Source of the DNA: CAYOFK01 sp964403185
GTDB taxonomy: Bacteria > Bacteroidota > Bacteroidia > Bacteroidales > VadinHA17
DNA: 23,807 nucleotides
Assembly (NCBI GenBank): GCA_964403185.1
Contig: CAYOFK010000022.1
Coordinates: 1 to 23,807, forward strand
Direction: 5' to 3'
A program made the position numbers and the translations under genes. Positions 8,210-16,289 of the stretch are shown here, piece by piece; position 1 is the first letter of the stretch; every line of letters starts with the position of its first letter. The notes beneath the pieces were generated by a model, which searched no databases, had not been told where the DNA came from, and worked only from the letters and a program-made list of their open reading frames with translations.

Positions 8210-9232
8210 ATGGGATTATTTTCGTTTTTAACTCAGGAAATTGCAATCGACCTTGGCACGGCCAATACAATCATTATATATAACGATAAAATTGTAGTGG
8301 ACGAGCCATCTATTGTGGCCATGGACAAACACAGAAACAAACTCATAGCAATTGGTGAAAAGGCCCGCCAGATGCATGGGAAAACGCATGAGGACATTCG
8401 GACTATACGGCCGCTCCGAGACGGGGTTATTGCCGATTTTGATGCCGCAGAACAAATGATCCGGGGCATGATTAAAATGATCCATCAGAAACCGCGACTG
8501 TTCAGCCCGGCGCTCAAAATGGTTGTTTGTATTCCATCGGGAAGCACTGAAGTTGAAATTCGTGCGGTTCGCGATTCTTCAGAACATGCCGGAGGAAGGG
8601 ATGTGTATATGATCTTCGAACCCATGGCCGCAGCCATTGGAATAGGCATTGATGTAGAGGCACCCTCAGGAAGCATGGTGGTTGATATAGGAGGGGGCAC
8701 TTCCGAAATTGCAGTTATTGCTCTGGGAGGCATAGTTTGTAATAAATCCATCCGCATTGCCGGTGATGGTTTTACTGCTGATATTCAAGCTTACATGAGG
8801 CATCAGCACAACATTAAGATCGGGGAACGCACGGCTGAGGATATTAAAATAAATGTTGGTTCGGCCTTGTCTGATCTGGAAAATCCGCCGGCCGATTATG
8901 TCGTCAGGGGACCTAATCTGATGACAGCCATGCCGATTGAAGTCCCTGTTTCTTACCAGGAAATCGCACATTGTTTGGATAAATCCATCTCAAAAGTGGA
9001 AACCGCAATACTGAATGTGCTGGAACAAACCCCACCCGAATTATATGCCGATGTTGTAAGTCATGGGATTTATCTGGCTGGCGGAGGATCCCTCCTGAGA
9101 GGATTGGATAAACGTTTTACTGAAAAGATCAATATTCCGTTCCATATTGCTGAAGATCCCATGCATGCAGTAGCAAAGGGGACCGGAATAGCTTTAAAAA
9201 ATGTTGACAAATTCTCTTTCCTGATGAGATAG
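8210..9232 (+). CDS. mreB: Rod shape-determining protein MreB
   Basis: Bacterial actin homologue that polymerises under the inner membrane and positions the elongasome. The protein has 340 residues, the usual size. It begins MGLFSFLTQEIAIDLGTAN, with the phosphate-1 loop DLGTANT; the second phosphate loop is VVDIGGGTSEIAVI, and the adenosine-binding region is LAGGGSLLRGL near the C terminus. The frame is open upstream to 8111 inside purH, but the family starts at the ATG at 8210, which is also preceded by a good GAGAGG ribosome-binding site 8 bases away, so I reject the longer start. It is the first of five consecutive cell-shape genes (mreB, mreC, mreD, mrdA, rodA). Confidence 0.97.
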   Translation: MGLFSFLTQEIAIDLGTANTIIIYNDKIVVDEPSIVAMDKHRNKLIAIGEKARQMHGKTHEDIRTIRPLRDGVIADFDAAEQMIRGMIKMIHQKPRLFSPALKMVVCIPSGSTEVEIRAVRDSSEHAGGRDVYMIFEPMAAAIGIGIDVEAPSGSMVVDIGGGTSEIAVIALGGIVCNKSIRIAGDGFTADIQAYMRHQHNIKIGERTAEDIKINVGSALSDLENPPADYVVRGPNLMTAMPIEVPVSYQEIAHCLDKSISKVETAILNVLEQTPPELYADVVSHGIYLAGGGSLLRGLDKRFTEKINIPFHIAEDPMHAVAKGTGIALKNVDKFSFLMR

Positions 9233-9262
9233 GATCTCACTCACTGGTAAAACCGATCATGG

Positions 9263-10096
9263 ATGAGAAATTTAATCCGTTTTCTTTTACGTTATAATGG
9301 TGCCATTGTATTTATTGTACTTGAATTTGTTGCCCTGCTTCTTGTTTTTCAGTACAATCACTATCAAAAAGCAATGGTAGTTACCGGATTGCAGAATTTC
9401 ACAGGGTATTACCACTCAAAGATTCTCTCTGTCACCGAATACCTGAATCTCAGGAAAATCAATGAAAACCTGGCCATTGAAAACGCAAGAATAAACAACA
9501 TTCTTCAACAGGCATACAAATCGGATGATATCTTCTTTTATAAACAAGACGACACTGTACACCGCCAGCAGTATTACATGACCACGGCAAAAGTGATCAA
9601 TAATTCTACCAACAAACAGTTTAACTTCCTGACTTTGAATAAAGGATCTGAACAGGGCATTCAGCCTGAAATGGCAGTTGTTGCTACAGATGGAGTCGTT
9701 GGTGTGGTGTATGATGTTTCCAGGAATTTTGCCACGGTCGTTTCCCTGTTAAATACGAACCTGAAAATAAGTGCCCGCCTGGAAAAGAATGACTATTTTG
9801 GGTCCCTGTCCTGGGATGGGGCCAGGTACAGGAACGCAACTTTACATGAAATCCCTTATCACGTGGATATATCCATGGGGGACAGCATTGTTACCAGCGG
9901 TTACTCTGCTATTTTTCCTGAAGGCTTATTGATAGGAACCATTACGGACTTCCAGGTAAAAGGGGGAAACTTTTATGAAATTAAAGTCAGGCTGTCTGCT
10001 GATTTTAAGAGCCTCACTTATGTAAACGTCATCAGCAATCTAAGCAAACAGGAACAGAAAAGCCTTGAAAACCAATTCATGAAACAAACAAATTGA
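9263..10096 (+). CDS. mreC: Rod shape-determining protein MreC
   Basis: Bitopic inner-membrane protein that links MreB to PBP2 in the periplasm and helps activate it. It has 277 residues. One transmembrane helix spans about residues 13-31 (GAIVFIVLEFVALLLVFQY), followed by a coiled-coil region (about 60-90, containing RKINENLAIENARINNILQQ) and two beta-barrel domains typical of MreC, with the conserved NKGSEQGIQPEMAVVATDGV stretch and TSGYSAIFPEGLLIGTI. Two ATGs overlap here: the one at 9263 gives the protein, while one at 9259 opens only a 12-codon reading frame. The gene starts 30 bases after mreB and is followed by mreD after 20 bases. Confidence 0.95.
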   Translation: MRNLIRFLLRYNGAIVFIVLEFVALLLVFQYNHYQKAMVVTGLQNFTGYYHSKILSVTEYLNLRKINENLAIENARINNILQQAYKSDDIFFYKQDDTVHRQQYYMTTAKVINNSTNKQFNFLTLNKGSEQGIQPEMAVVATDGVVGVVYDVSRNFATVVSLLNTNLKISARLEKNDYFGSLSWDGARYRNATLHEIPYHVDISMGDSIVTSGYSAIFPEGLLIGTITDFQVKGGNFYEIKVRLSADFKSLTYVNVISNLSKQEQKSLENQFMKQTN

Positions 10097-10116
10097 TTTC
10101 ATGAACACTGTGCATA

Positions 10117-10623
10117 ATGATTAATCTGTATTTAAGAAATATCGGCCGGTTTGTATTCCTTGTATTATTGCAGGTGTTGCTGCTTGACAATGTTCAAATA
10201 AACGGATATCTTATCCCATACGTGTACGTTTTATTTGTGTTGCTGATGCCTTTTGAAACTCCTGGATGGATGGTGCTTCTGGCCTCCTTTATTATGGGTT
10301 TCACCATTGACCTGTTCCATCACACACCAGGGATGCATACTTCAGCGACCGTATTTATGGCATTTCTGCGTCCTGTTGTTTTAAGAATCATCTCACCCCG
10401 GGATGGCTATGAACCAAATACTTTCCCACGCATCTTTTATTACGGATTTACCTGGTTCTTATATTATTCCATAATTTTGGTTTTTATGCATCATTTTTTC
10501 CTGTTCTTTCTTGAAGTATTCAGCTTTTCTGACTTTTTCAGTACCATTGGCCGCATTGTGGTGAGCAGTATTTTCTCTGTAATTTTAATTATCTTAAGTC
10601 AGTATTTTATTTTCAGAAAATAA
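10117..10623 (+). CDS. mreD: Rod shape-determining protein MreD
   Basis: Small polytopic inner-membrane partner of MreC, 168 residues, normal length. The sequence is almost entirely hydrophobic, with about five predicted helices, and includes the conserved PYVYVLFVLLMPFETPGWM segment and the FTIDLFHHTPGMH motif, which matches the family pattern GFxxDxF around residues 63-75. It is called mainly from size, hydrophobicity, that motif and its position between mreC (20-base gap) and mrdA (17-base gap). Its role is to assist MreC and the elongasome; no enzymatic activity is known. Confidence 0.92.
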   Translation: MINLYLRNIGRFVFLVLLQVLLLDNVQINGYLIPYVYVLFVLLMPFETPGWMVLLASFIMGFTIDLFHHTPGMHTSATVFMAFLRPVVLRIISPRDGYEPNTFPRIFYYGFTWFLYYSIILVFMHHFFLFFLEVFSFSDFFSTIGRIVVSSIFSVILIILSQYFIFRK

Positions 10624-10640
10624 TTGACCACATTCCCCTG

Positions 10641-12479
10641 ATGAAGAACCAGTATGTAAACAGAAAATATTTGGTTGGCAGCCTGCTGCTTCTATTTGTT
10701 ATGCTGTTGATCATCAGGCTTTTTTTTCTTCAGGTTATTGATAAATCATACAGACTTTCTGCCAGTAACAACGTGGTGCGCCTGGTAACCCAATATCCGG
10801 CCAGAGGATTGATCTATGACAGGCATGGCAAGCTCATGGTGTATAATGAAGCAGCTTATGATCTCATGGTGATACCCGGCCAGACCAATGCTTGTGATAC
10901 ATTGGATTTTTGTAACATTCTGAATATTACGCCTGAAAATTTCAGGACAGAAATGGCTCGTGCGAGAGCCTACTCAACTTACACCTCATCTGTATTCCTC
11001 AGTCAGATCTCTTCAGAAACCTATGCCGTCCTTCAGGAAAAACTTTACAAATACCCGGGATTTTATGTACAAACACGAACCCTGCGAAAGTATTCACAGG
11101 CAATAGCCTCACATGTACTGGGCTATGTAAGCGAGGTTGATGAGGCAGATATCCGGAATAATTCTTACTATAAAATGGGTGATTATATCGGAGAGAGTGG
11201 CGTGGAGAAAATCTATGAAGATTATTTGGGAGGTAAAAAAGGTGTTAAAAGGTTCCTGGTTGATGTCCATAACAGGATCAAAGGATCGTACCAAAACGGG
11301 CAATTTGATACAAGCGCCGTAGTGGGCACAAATATCACAATCACATTGGATGCTGAACTGCAGGCTTATGGTGAATACCTGATGGTAAATAAAATTGGAA
11401 GCATTGTGGCTCTTGAGCCTTCAACCGGAGAAGTGTTGTGTCTGGTTTCATCTCCCAATTATGATCCCTCATTGCTTGTTGGAAGGGCCCGGTCAAGGAA
11501 TTATTCAATCCTGGAATCAGACACACTTAAGCCGCTTTTTAACAGGGCATTAATGGCTCAGTATCCACCCGGATCAACCTTTAAAACCATCAATGCACTC
11601 ATAGGATTGCAGGAAAAAACCCTGTTCCCGGGAACGGAATATTATTGTGATCTGGGGTATTACTCCAGAAATGTTTACGTGGGTTGTCATGTTCACAATT
11701 CTCCTCTGGATCTGATTCGTAGCATTCAAAACTCCTGTAATGCATATTTCTGTAATGTTTTTAGAAACATAATGGATAATCCGGGTCTGGGTTCGGTACG
11801 AAAAGGATTCCAGGCCTGGCGGGACCATCTACTGAGTTTTGGCTTTGGCAAAAAACTGGGTTCCGATCTTATTGGTGAACTTTCCGGTTTCGTTCCGGAT
11901 ACGTCTTACTACGATCGTTATTACGGAAAAACAGGCTGGAGCTCACTTACTATAATTTCTATGGCTATCGGCCAGGGAGAATTGTTAACCACCCCCCTGC
12001 AGATGGCCAATATGGCTGCCACAATAGCAAACAGAGGTCATTACTTTACACCACACATTTTAAAGGACCTGGAAACCCAGGTCAGGGTTCCGAAGTTTGA
12101 TGAAAAGCATGTGGTGGATATCGAACCAAACTATTTCAAATACATTGTTGACGGAATGGACCTGGCAGTTAACGGACCTCCGGGATCCGGTGCCACAGCA
12201 CGCTTTGCCAGAATGGAAGATGTTTTAGTTTGCGGGAAGACCGGTACTGCACAGAATCCACATGGCATAGACCATTCTATTTTCATCGCATTTGCACCTA
12301 AGGATGATCCCAAAATTGCCGTAGCGGTATATGTTGAAAATGGCGGATTTGGCAGCGTATATGCGGCACCTATTACCACCCTTATGATTGAAAAATATTT
12401 GAAAAGGAACATTTCCAGACAATGGATTGAGGACTATATTATCAATACTGACCTGATACATATTGAACCGGAGGAATAA
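10641..12479 (+). CDS. mrdA: Penicillin-binding protein 2 (peptidoglycan D,D-transpeptidase)
   Basis: Class B penicillin-binding protein that cross-links new peptidoglycan during side-wall elongation, in complex with RodA. The protein has 612 residues. A short cytoplasmic tail and one transmembrane helix (about 11-31) precede the pedestal/dimerisation domain, which contains ARGLIYDRHGKLM and the HVLGYVSEV and GESGVEKIYEDYL motifs. The transpeptidase domain carries all three active-site motifs: SxxK with Ser312 and Lys315 (PPGSTFK), SxN with Ser365 (SCN), and KTG at Lys533 (GKTGTAQ). It should therefore be catalytically competent and a beta-lactam target. Its last 17 bases overlap the proposed rodA start, indicating tight translational coupling. 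Confidence 0.97.
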   Translation: MKNQYVNRKYLVGSLLLLFVMLLIIRLFFLQVIDKSYRLSASNNVVRLVTQYPARGLIYDRHGKLMVYNEAAYDLMVIPGQTNACDTLDFCNILNITPENFRTEMARARAYSTYTSSVFLSQISSETYAVLQEKLYKYPGFYVQTRTLRKYSQAIASHVLGYVSEVDEADIRNNSYYKMGDYIGESGVEKIYEDYLGGKKGVKRFLVDVHNRIKGSYQNGQFDTSAVVGTNITITLDAELQAYGEYLMVNKIGSIVALEPSTGEVLCLVSSPNYDPSLLVGRARSRNYSILESDTLKPLFNRALMAQYPPGSTFKTINALIGLQEKTLFPGTEYYCDLGYYSRNVYVGCHVHNSPLDLIRSIQNSCNAYFCNVFRNIMDNPGLGSVRKGFQAWRDHLLSFGFGKKLGSDLIGELSGFVPDTSYYDRYYGKTGWSSLTIISMAIGQGELLTTPLQMANMAATIANRGHYFTPHILKDLETQVRVPKFDEKHVVDIEPNYFKYIVDGMDLAVNGPPGSGATARFARMEDVLVCGKTGTAQNPHGIDHSIFIAFAPKDDPKIAVAVYVENGGFGSVYAAPITTLMIEKYLKRNISRQWIEDYIINTDLIHIEPEE

Positions 12480-13884
12480 CATATGGCGCAACCTGGATTG
12501 GTTAACTGCCGGGCTCTTTATTATCCTGGTATCTCTGGGCTGGATAAATATTTACTCTGCAGAGTATAATGACCAGAATCCAGGGATATTAAACCTCTCT
12601 GAACGATATGGCAAGCAACTTCTATGGATTGGAGCAGCCATTATTGTGGTCATTTTTCTGATTATTATAGATGCCCGTTTCTACATGTTCTTTTCGTATT
12701 ATCTATATGCAGCAGTTATTTTATCATTGGTGGCCGTAATATTTTTCGGCAAAGAGATCCACGGATCACGCTCGTGGTTTGTATTCGGGGATTTCAGGCT
12801 GCAACCTTCCGAGTTTGCAAAATTTGCAACCTCTCTTGCACTGGCGCGGTTTTTAAGCTCCCCAAACATCCGTCTCGGAAACTTCATGCATGTTGTCAGA
12901 ACCGCGCTGATTATTTGTTTCCCCGCCTTTCTGATCCTGTTACAGCCCGATACCGGCTCCACTCTGGTATATGCTGCTTTATTAATTGTATTGTACCGGG
13001 AAGGCTTGCCGGCCGTGTATCTGATCATTGGATTTCTTGCTCCAGTCCTGTTTATCCTGACCCTGATACTGAATCCATTCATGACCATAACCGGCATGGT
13101 TATTATCGCTTTCGCATATTACTTTATTATCAGTTACCATAAAAACAGGGCCATTGCAGGAGCTGTCATTTTTATTGGGCTCGGTACACTTTTAACTCTG
13201 GCCAACTTATTCTTCCATCTCAATATAAGCAACTATTTCCTGGTTGCCGGGACTTTGGGAATTTCCGGAATCATTTACGCCTTCCTGGCCTATAAATACA
13301 AACTGAGAAATGCTGTTTTAGTATTTCTGTTTTTGGCCGGATCCATAGCTTATACATTTTCTGTAAATTATGTGTTCAATAATGTGCTTGAAGACCACCA
13401 GCAAAAACGAATAAATGTGGTCCTTGGCATCGAGAATGATCCACTGGGCAGTGGGTATAATGTAAATCAGTCTAAAATTGCCATCGGTTCGGGTGGATTT
13501 TCAGGGAAAGGCTTTCTCAGAGGAACCCAAACCAAATTTAATTTTGTTCCGGAACAAAGTACCGATTTTATTTTTTGCACAATTGGTGAGGAATGGGGGT
13601 TCCTGGGAACCAGTTTCATCGTGATGCTTTTTGCATTTCTATTGATAAGATTGTTGTTTTTATCAGAACGGCAAAAATCCCGGTTCAGCAGAATTTATGG
13701 TTACTCAGTGCTTTCTATTCTTGCATTTCATTTCATAATAAATATTGGAATGACCATCGGCCTGGTACCGGTCATCGGCATTCCCCTGCCATTTGTCAGC
13801 TATGGCGGATCCTCCCTATGGGGATTTACCATATTACTATTCATATTCCTCAGGCTGGATGCGGCCCGGTCAGAATTCCTGTAA
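12463..13884 (+). CDS. rodA: Rod shape-determining protein RodA (SEDS peptidoglycan glycosyltransferase)
   Basis: SEDS-family polymerase that elongates glycan strands from lipid II in the side wall, working with PBP2. Its length is 473 residues with about ten membrane helices. Key conserved segments are GSRSWFVFGDFRLQPSEFAK, LLQPDTGSTLVY (with the functionally important Asp-Thr-Gly), GSGGFSGKGFLRG, FVPEQSTDFIF and LPFVSYGGSS near the C terminus. The start is unusual. In this frame the only early initiators are a TTG at 12463 and ATA codons at 12460 and 12481; an in-frame TGA sits at 12454. I chose the TTG, which overlaps mrdA by 17 bases and gives MNRRNNIWRNLDWL, close to what the family shows. 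A strong GGAGG at 12470-12474 points instead at an out-of-frame ATG at 12483. Function is certain; the exact start is not. Confidence 0.94.
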   Translation: MNRRNNIWRNLDWLTAGLFIILVSLGWINIYSAEYNDQNPGILNLSERYGKQLLWIGAAIIVVIFLIIIDARFYMFFSYYLYAAVILSLVAVIFFGKEIHGSRSWFVFGDFRLQPSEFAKFATSLALARFLSSPNIRLGNFMHVVRTALIICFPAFLILLQPDTGSTLVYAALLIVLYREGLPAVYLIIGFLAPVLFILTLILNPFMTITGMVIIAFAYYFIISYHKNRAIAGAVIFIGLGTLLTLANLFFHLNISNYFLVAGTLGISGIIYAFLAYKYKLRNAVLVFLFLAGSIAYTFSVNYVFNNVLEDHQQKRINVVLGIENDPLGSGYNVNQSKIAIGSGGFSGKGFLRGTQTKFNFVPEQSTDFIFCTIGEEWGFLGTSFIVMLFAFLLIRLLFLSERQKSRFSRIYGYSVLSILAFHFIINIGMTIGLVPVIGIPLPFVSYGGSSLWGFTILLFIFLRLDAARSEFL

Positions 13885-13950
13885 TTTTAAAATTTATCTG
13901 ATCGTTTATGAAACAATTCAGTAATCGGGCCCCGTAATCATAACACTTCC

Positions 13951-13976
13951 AGCCGTGCCTGCCGGCAGGTATGGCT
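13951..13976. repeat. 26-bp GC-rich palindrome between rodA and acpH
   Basis: The segment is self-complementary along its full length (13 pairs, two of them G-T wobbles), centred on TGCCGGCA. It lies in the 249-base gap between the convergent genes rodA and acpH and is not followed by a T-run, so it resembles a REP-type intergenic palindrome more than an intrinsic terminator. No second copy was seen in the window. Confidence 0.6.
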
Positions 13977-14028
13977 ATAAGCGATCGGCGGGTATATGGA
14001 ATTCGTTTTTTCGAAAGCCGCTAAGAAA

Positions 14029-14059
14029 GCCGCTAAGCGCTTCCAAAGCGCTAAGCGGC
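14029..14059. repeat. 31-base hairpin built from repeats of the GCCGCTAAG motif
   Basis: Two 14-base arms (13 of 14 pairs, one A-A mismatch) flank a 3-base loop, giving a very stable stem. Immediately upstream, 14017-14025 is another copy of the left arm's start (GCCGCTAAG), and downstream lies a short tandem CGCCCTG repeat (about 14064-14077). Base composition is clearly richer in GC than the flanking genes. Together with the palindrome at 13951 it fills most of the rodA-acpH gap; no coding potential is credible here. Confidence 0.6.
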
Positions 14060-14133
14060 TGAACGCCCTGCGCCCTGCGCCGGGTTGGGCCAGGCACCAC
14101 GATCATACTTATTCGTCGGCCTTTGACTTGCCA

Positions 14134-14760
14134 CTATGCACTGGGCAGATAGCGTTGTTTCACATGAGCTGCATTCAGATCGATTCCGAAATTTTCATGG
14201 ATCTCATGAATCACCTCCGGGAAAAAAGTAAGAAAATGATCTTCAAATTCTAAATACCGGTCCATCAGGATCTCTATACCGGCTTTGGTTTGATCCGGAA
14301 GGGAGGTTCTTTTGCTCATCCGGCCCAGGATATCTTCAATGCCACTGATACAACTATAGGATTCCATCCAGCTGTTCAAAATAAAAAATGGAAAATAACG
14401 CTTTACTCTGGGGGGAAATAAAAAGCTGTTCCTGATCATGATGTCATAAACCGTGTATATGTATTCACGGAGCGGGATGTCTGCAAAACGGCTCCAGTTA
14501 CGTGTCAGAAAATGATCATAGTAGATGTCAACAATAATGCCGGCATGTTTCCCATACACATCAGACAACAGAATTTTACTCTTGTGACTGATCGGATGAG
14601 TATCCATATAATGGTCAATGAACCTGTGTAAAGTAATCCCCTTCTGAACCAATTCAGGGAAATTTCTATAGTGCTTCCCCTTGACTGCATCTCCAATAAA
14701 ATTCCCAAGCATTACCTGCTCAGAATTCCCCGATAAATATAAATGAGCCAAGAAATTCAT
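14134..14760 (-). CDS. acpH: Acyl-carrier-protein phosphodiesterase (AcpH-like, DUF479)
   Basis: AcpH removes the 4'-phosphopantetheine prosthetic group from holo-ACP, converting it back to apo-ACP. The 208-residue product aligns over its whole length with what I remember of E. coli AcpH: MNFLAHLYLS at the N terminus, GNFIGDAVKG (about 19-28), the metal-site segment LHRFIDHYMDTHP (about 42-54), and DIYYDHFLTRNWSRF (about 78-92) with conserved Asp/His ligands. The frame is open for 28 more codons upstream (to 14844), but the family begins exactly at MNFLAH, so the start is placed at 14760. It is a single gene converging on rodA and divergent from the cDPGS-family gene. In vivo importance outside gammaproteobacteria is poorly known. 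Confidence 0.9.
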   Translation of the reverse strand: MNFLAHLYLSGNSEQVMLGNFIGDAVKGKHYRNFPELVQKGITLHRFIDHYMDTHPISHKSKILLSDVYGKHAGIIVDIYYDHFLTRNWSRFADIPLREYIYTVYDIMIRNSFLFPPRVKRYFPFFILNSWMESYSCISGIEDILGRMSKRTSLPDQTKAGIEILMDRYLEFEDHFLTFFPEVIHEIHENFGIDLNAAHVKQRYLPSA

Positions 14761-14765
14761 TGATC

Positions 14766-14773
14766 CAAATGTA
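14766..14773 (-). promoter_or_regulatory. Possible -7 promoter element for acpH
   Basis: On the minus strand this reads TACATTTG, matching TAnnTTTG, only 5 bases before the acpH ATG at 14760. If it is used, the transcript would be nearly leaderless. No -33 TTG at normal spacing was found, so this may be a chance match. Confidence 0.3.
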
Positions 14774-14871
14774 AGGAAAGGATTTATTACCTGGTTATTC
14801 ACCTCAAATATTATACCATGATTATTTGAATGCCGGTTTTGCAAGTATGGGAAGACATGTTAAAAAACAGA

Positions 14872-14905
14872 TTGTATTTTAAATTATTTTAAAAATGTAC
14901 CTTTG
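14872..14905 (+). promoter_or_regulatory. Candidate Bacteroidota promoter for the cDPGS-family gene
   Basis: TACCTTTG at 14898-14905 matches the -7 consensus TAnnTTTG exactly, with a TTG at 14872-14874, 23 bases upstream, at the long end of the spacing reported for Bacteroidota. Transcription would begin near 14910, which supports the ATG at 14943 and rules out the in-frame ATG at 14895. Confidence 0.5.
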
Positions 14906-14942
14906 GGAACTATTCATAAATTCTATCAAAAAAAATGTTCTC

Positions 14943-16280
14943 ATGACAAGAAAAAATGTTATCATCATTGGAGCTGCCGGTCGGGATTTTCATAATTTCA
15001 ACACATATTTCAGGTCGAATGAACACTATAATGTTGTTGCGTTCACGGCTGCACAAATTCCGGATATTGATGACCGGAAATATCCTCCCGAACTGGCAGG
15101 CCCGCTGTATTCAAAGGGCATTCCCATCTATCTTGAAAGTGAATTGCCGAATCTGATCAAAGACCTGGATGCAGATGATTGTGTATTCTCATACAGCGAC
15201 ATCACCTATCAGAAAGTGATGGCGGTCAGTGCCATTGTAAATACAGCCGGTGCAAATTTTGTACTGCTGGGCCCGGACGACACCATGGTGAGAAGTACAA
15301 AACCGGTGATTGCTGTTGGAGCTATCAGAACCGGGTGCGGTAAGAGTCAGACTTCCAGAAAGGTCATTGAGATCCTGATGGAAAAAGGCATAAAAGTGGT
15401 GGCCGTTCGACACCCCATGCCCTATGGAGACCTGGTACGGCAGAGGGTCCAAAGATTTGCCGAAATTGATGATCTTAAAAAGCACCTATGCACCCTTGAA
15501 GAAATGGAAGAATACGAACCTCATATTGTCAGGGGGAACGTCATATATGCCGGGGTTGATTATGAAGCCATACTGAGGGAAGCAGAAAAAGATGCTCATG
15601 GTTGTGATGTTGTTCTTTGGGATGGAGGAAATAATGACTTTCCGTTTTACAAACCGGATTTGAATATCACGGTGGTTGATCCACACCGGGCAGGTCATGA
15701 ATTAAGATACTATCCGGGAGAGGTTACCTTGCGCCTTGCTGATGTTGTGGTTATTAACAAAATGGATAGCTCCGCCCCTGAAGATATTGCCACGGTCAGG
15801 AAAAATATTGCGGACCTGGCTCCCAGGGCTACCGTTATTGATGGAGCCTCACCTATAAAAGTTGATGATCCTGCTGTTATTAAGGGAAAAAGGGTGTTGG
15901 TGGTTGAAGATGGCCCAACCCTCACTCATGGAGGGATGAAAATCGGCGCCGGAACTGTGGCCGCACAAAAATTCGGAGCTTCAGAACTTGTTGATCCCAG
16001 GCCCTATACCGTTGGCAAATTATCAGAAACCTTCAGAATATATCCCAATATAGGTTCCTTACTCCCCGCAATGGGTTACAGTGAAGAGCAACTAAATGAT
16101 CTTGAAACCACTATCAATAATACCGATTGTGATACCGTGATCATTGGAACACCCATCGATCTCAACAGGATTATCAGAATCAAGAAACCTTCAACCCGTG
16201 TTTACTATGATCTGCAGGAGATTGGACATCCTGATCTAAAGGAAGTATTGGATGCATTTATTGAAAAACACAAACTGTAA
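14943..16280 (+). CDS. P-loop protein of the cyclic 2,3-diphosphoglycerate synthetase family
   Basis: This 445-residue cytoplasmic protein resembles archaeal cyclic 2,3-diphosphoglycerate synthetase, which makes an intramolecular phosphoanhydride in 2,3-diphosphoglycerate at the expense of ATP. Residues 1-120 look like a Rossmann-type domain (VIIIGAAGRDFHNFN). A Walker A/P-loop follows at 126-135, GAIRTGCGKS, with Lys134. DGGNNDFPFY (about 231) could play the Walker B/switch role, and NKMD at 272-275 is a GTPase-like base-recognition motif. The frame opens at 14895, but the promoter position and the family N terminus favour the ATG at 14943. It stands alone, divergent from acpH and convergent (9-base gap) with the EamA gene. 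Family membership is fairly clear; whether the bacterial version makes cyclic DPG is unknown. A GTPase with another role is the main alternative. Confidence 0.75.
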   Translation: MTRKNVIIIGAAGRDFHNFNTYFRSNEHYNVVAFTAAQIPDIDDRKYPPELAGPLYSKGIPIYLESELPNLIKDLDADDCVFSYSDITYQKVMAVSAIVNTAGANFVLLGPDDTMVRSTKPVIAVGAIRTGCGKSQTSRKVIEILMEKGIKVVAVRHPMPYGDLVRQRVQRFAEIDDLKKHLCTLEEMEEYEPHIVRGNVIYAGVDYEAILREAEKDAHGCDVVLWDGGNNDFPFYKPDLNITVVDPHRAGHELRYYPGEVTLRLADVVVINKMDSSAPEDIATVRKNIADLAPRATVIDGASPIKVDDPAVIKGKRVLVVEDGPTLTHGGMKIGAGTVAAQKFGASELVDPRPYTVGKLSETFRIYPNIGSLLPAMGYSEEQLNDLETTINNTDCDTVIIGTPIDLNRIIRIKKPSTRVYYDLQEIGHPDLKEVLDAFIEKHKL

Positions 16281-16289
16281 GGTCCGGTT

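Noticed and set aside
13883..13894. Perfect 12-bp palindrome AATTTTAAAATT right after the rodA stop
   Set aside because: All A/T, likely by chance; no G/C stem to act as a terminator.
13996..14253. Plus-strand open frame of 85 codons between rodA and acpH
   Set aside because: It is made of the palindromic repeats (AAKKAAKRF-type translation) and runs antisense into acpH; no homology or ribosome-binding site.
14761..14844. 28-residue N-terminal extension of acpH
   Set aside because: AcpH proteins start at MNFLAH; the extension is polar, low-complexity and lies in the intergenic region.
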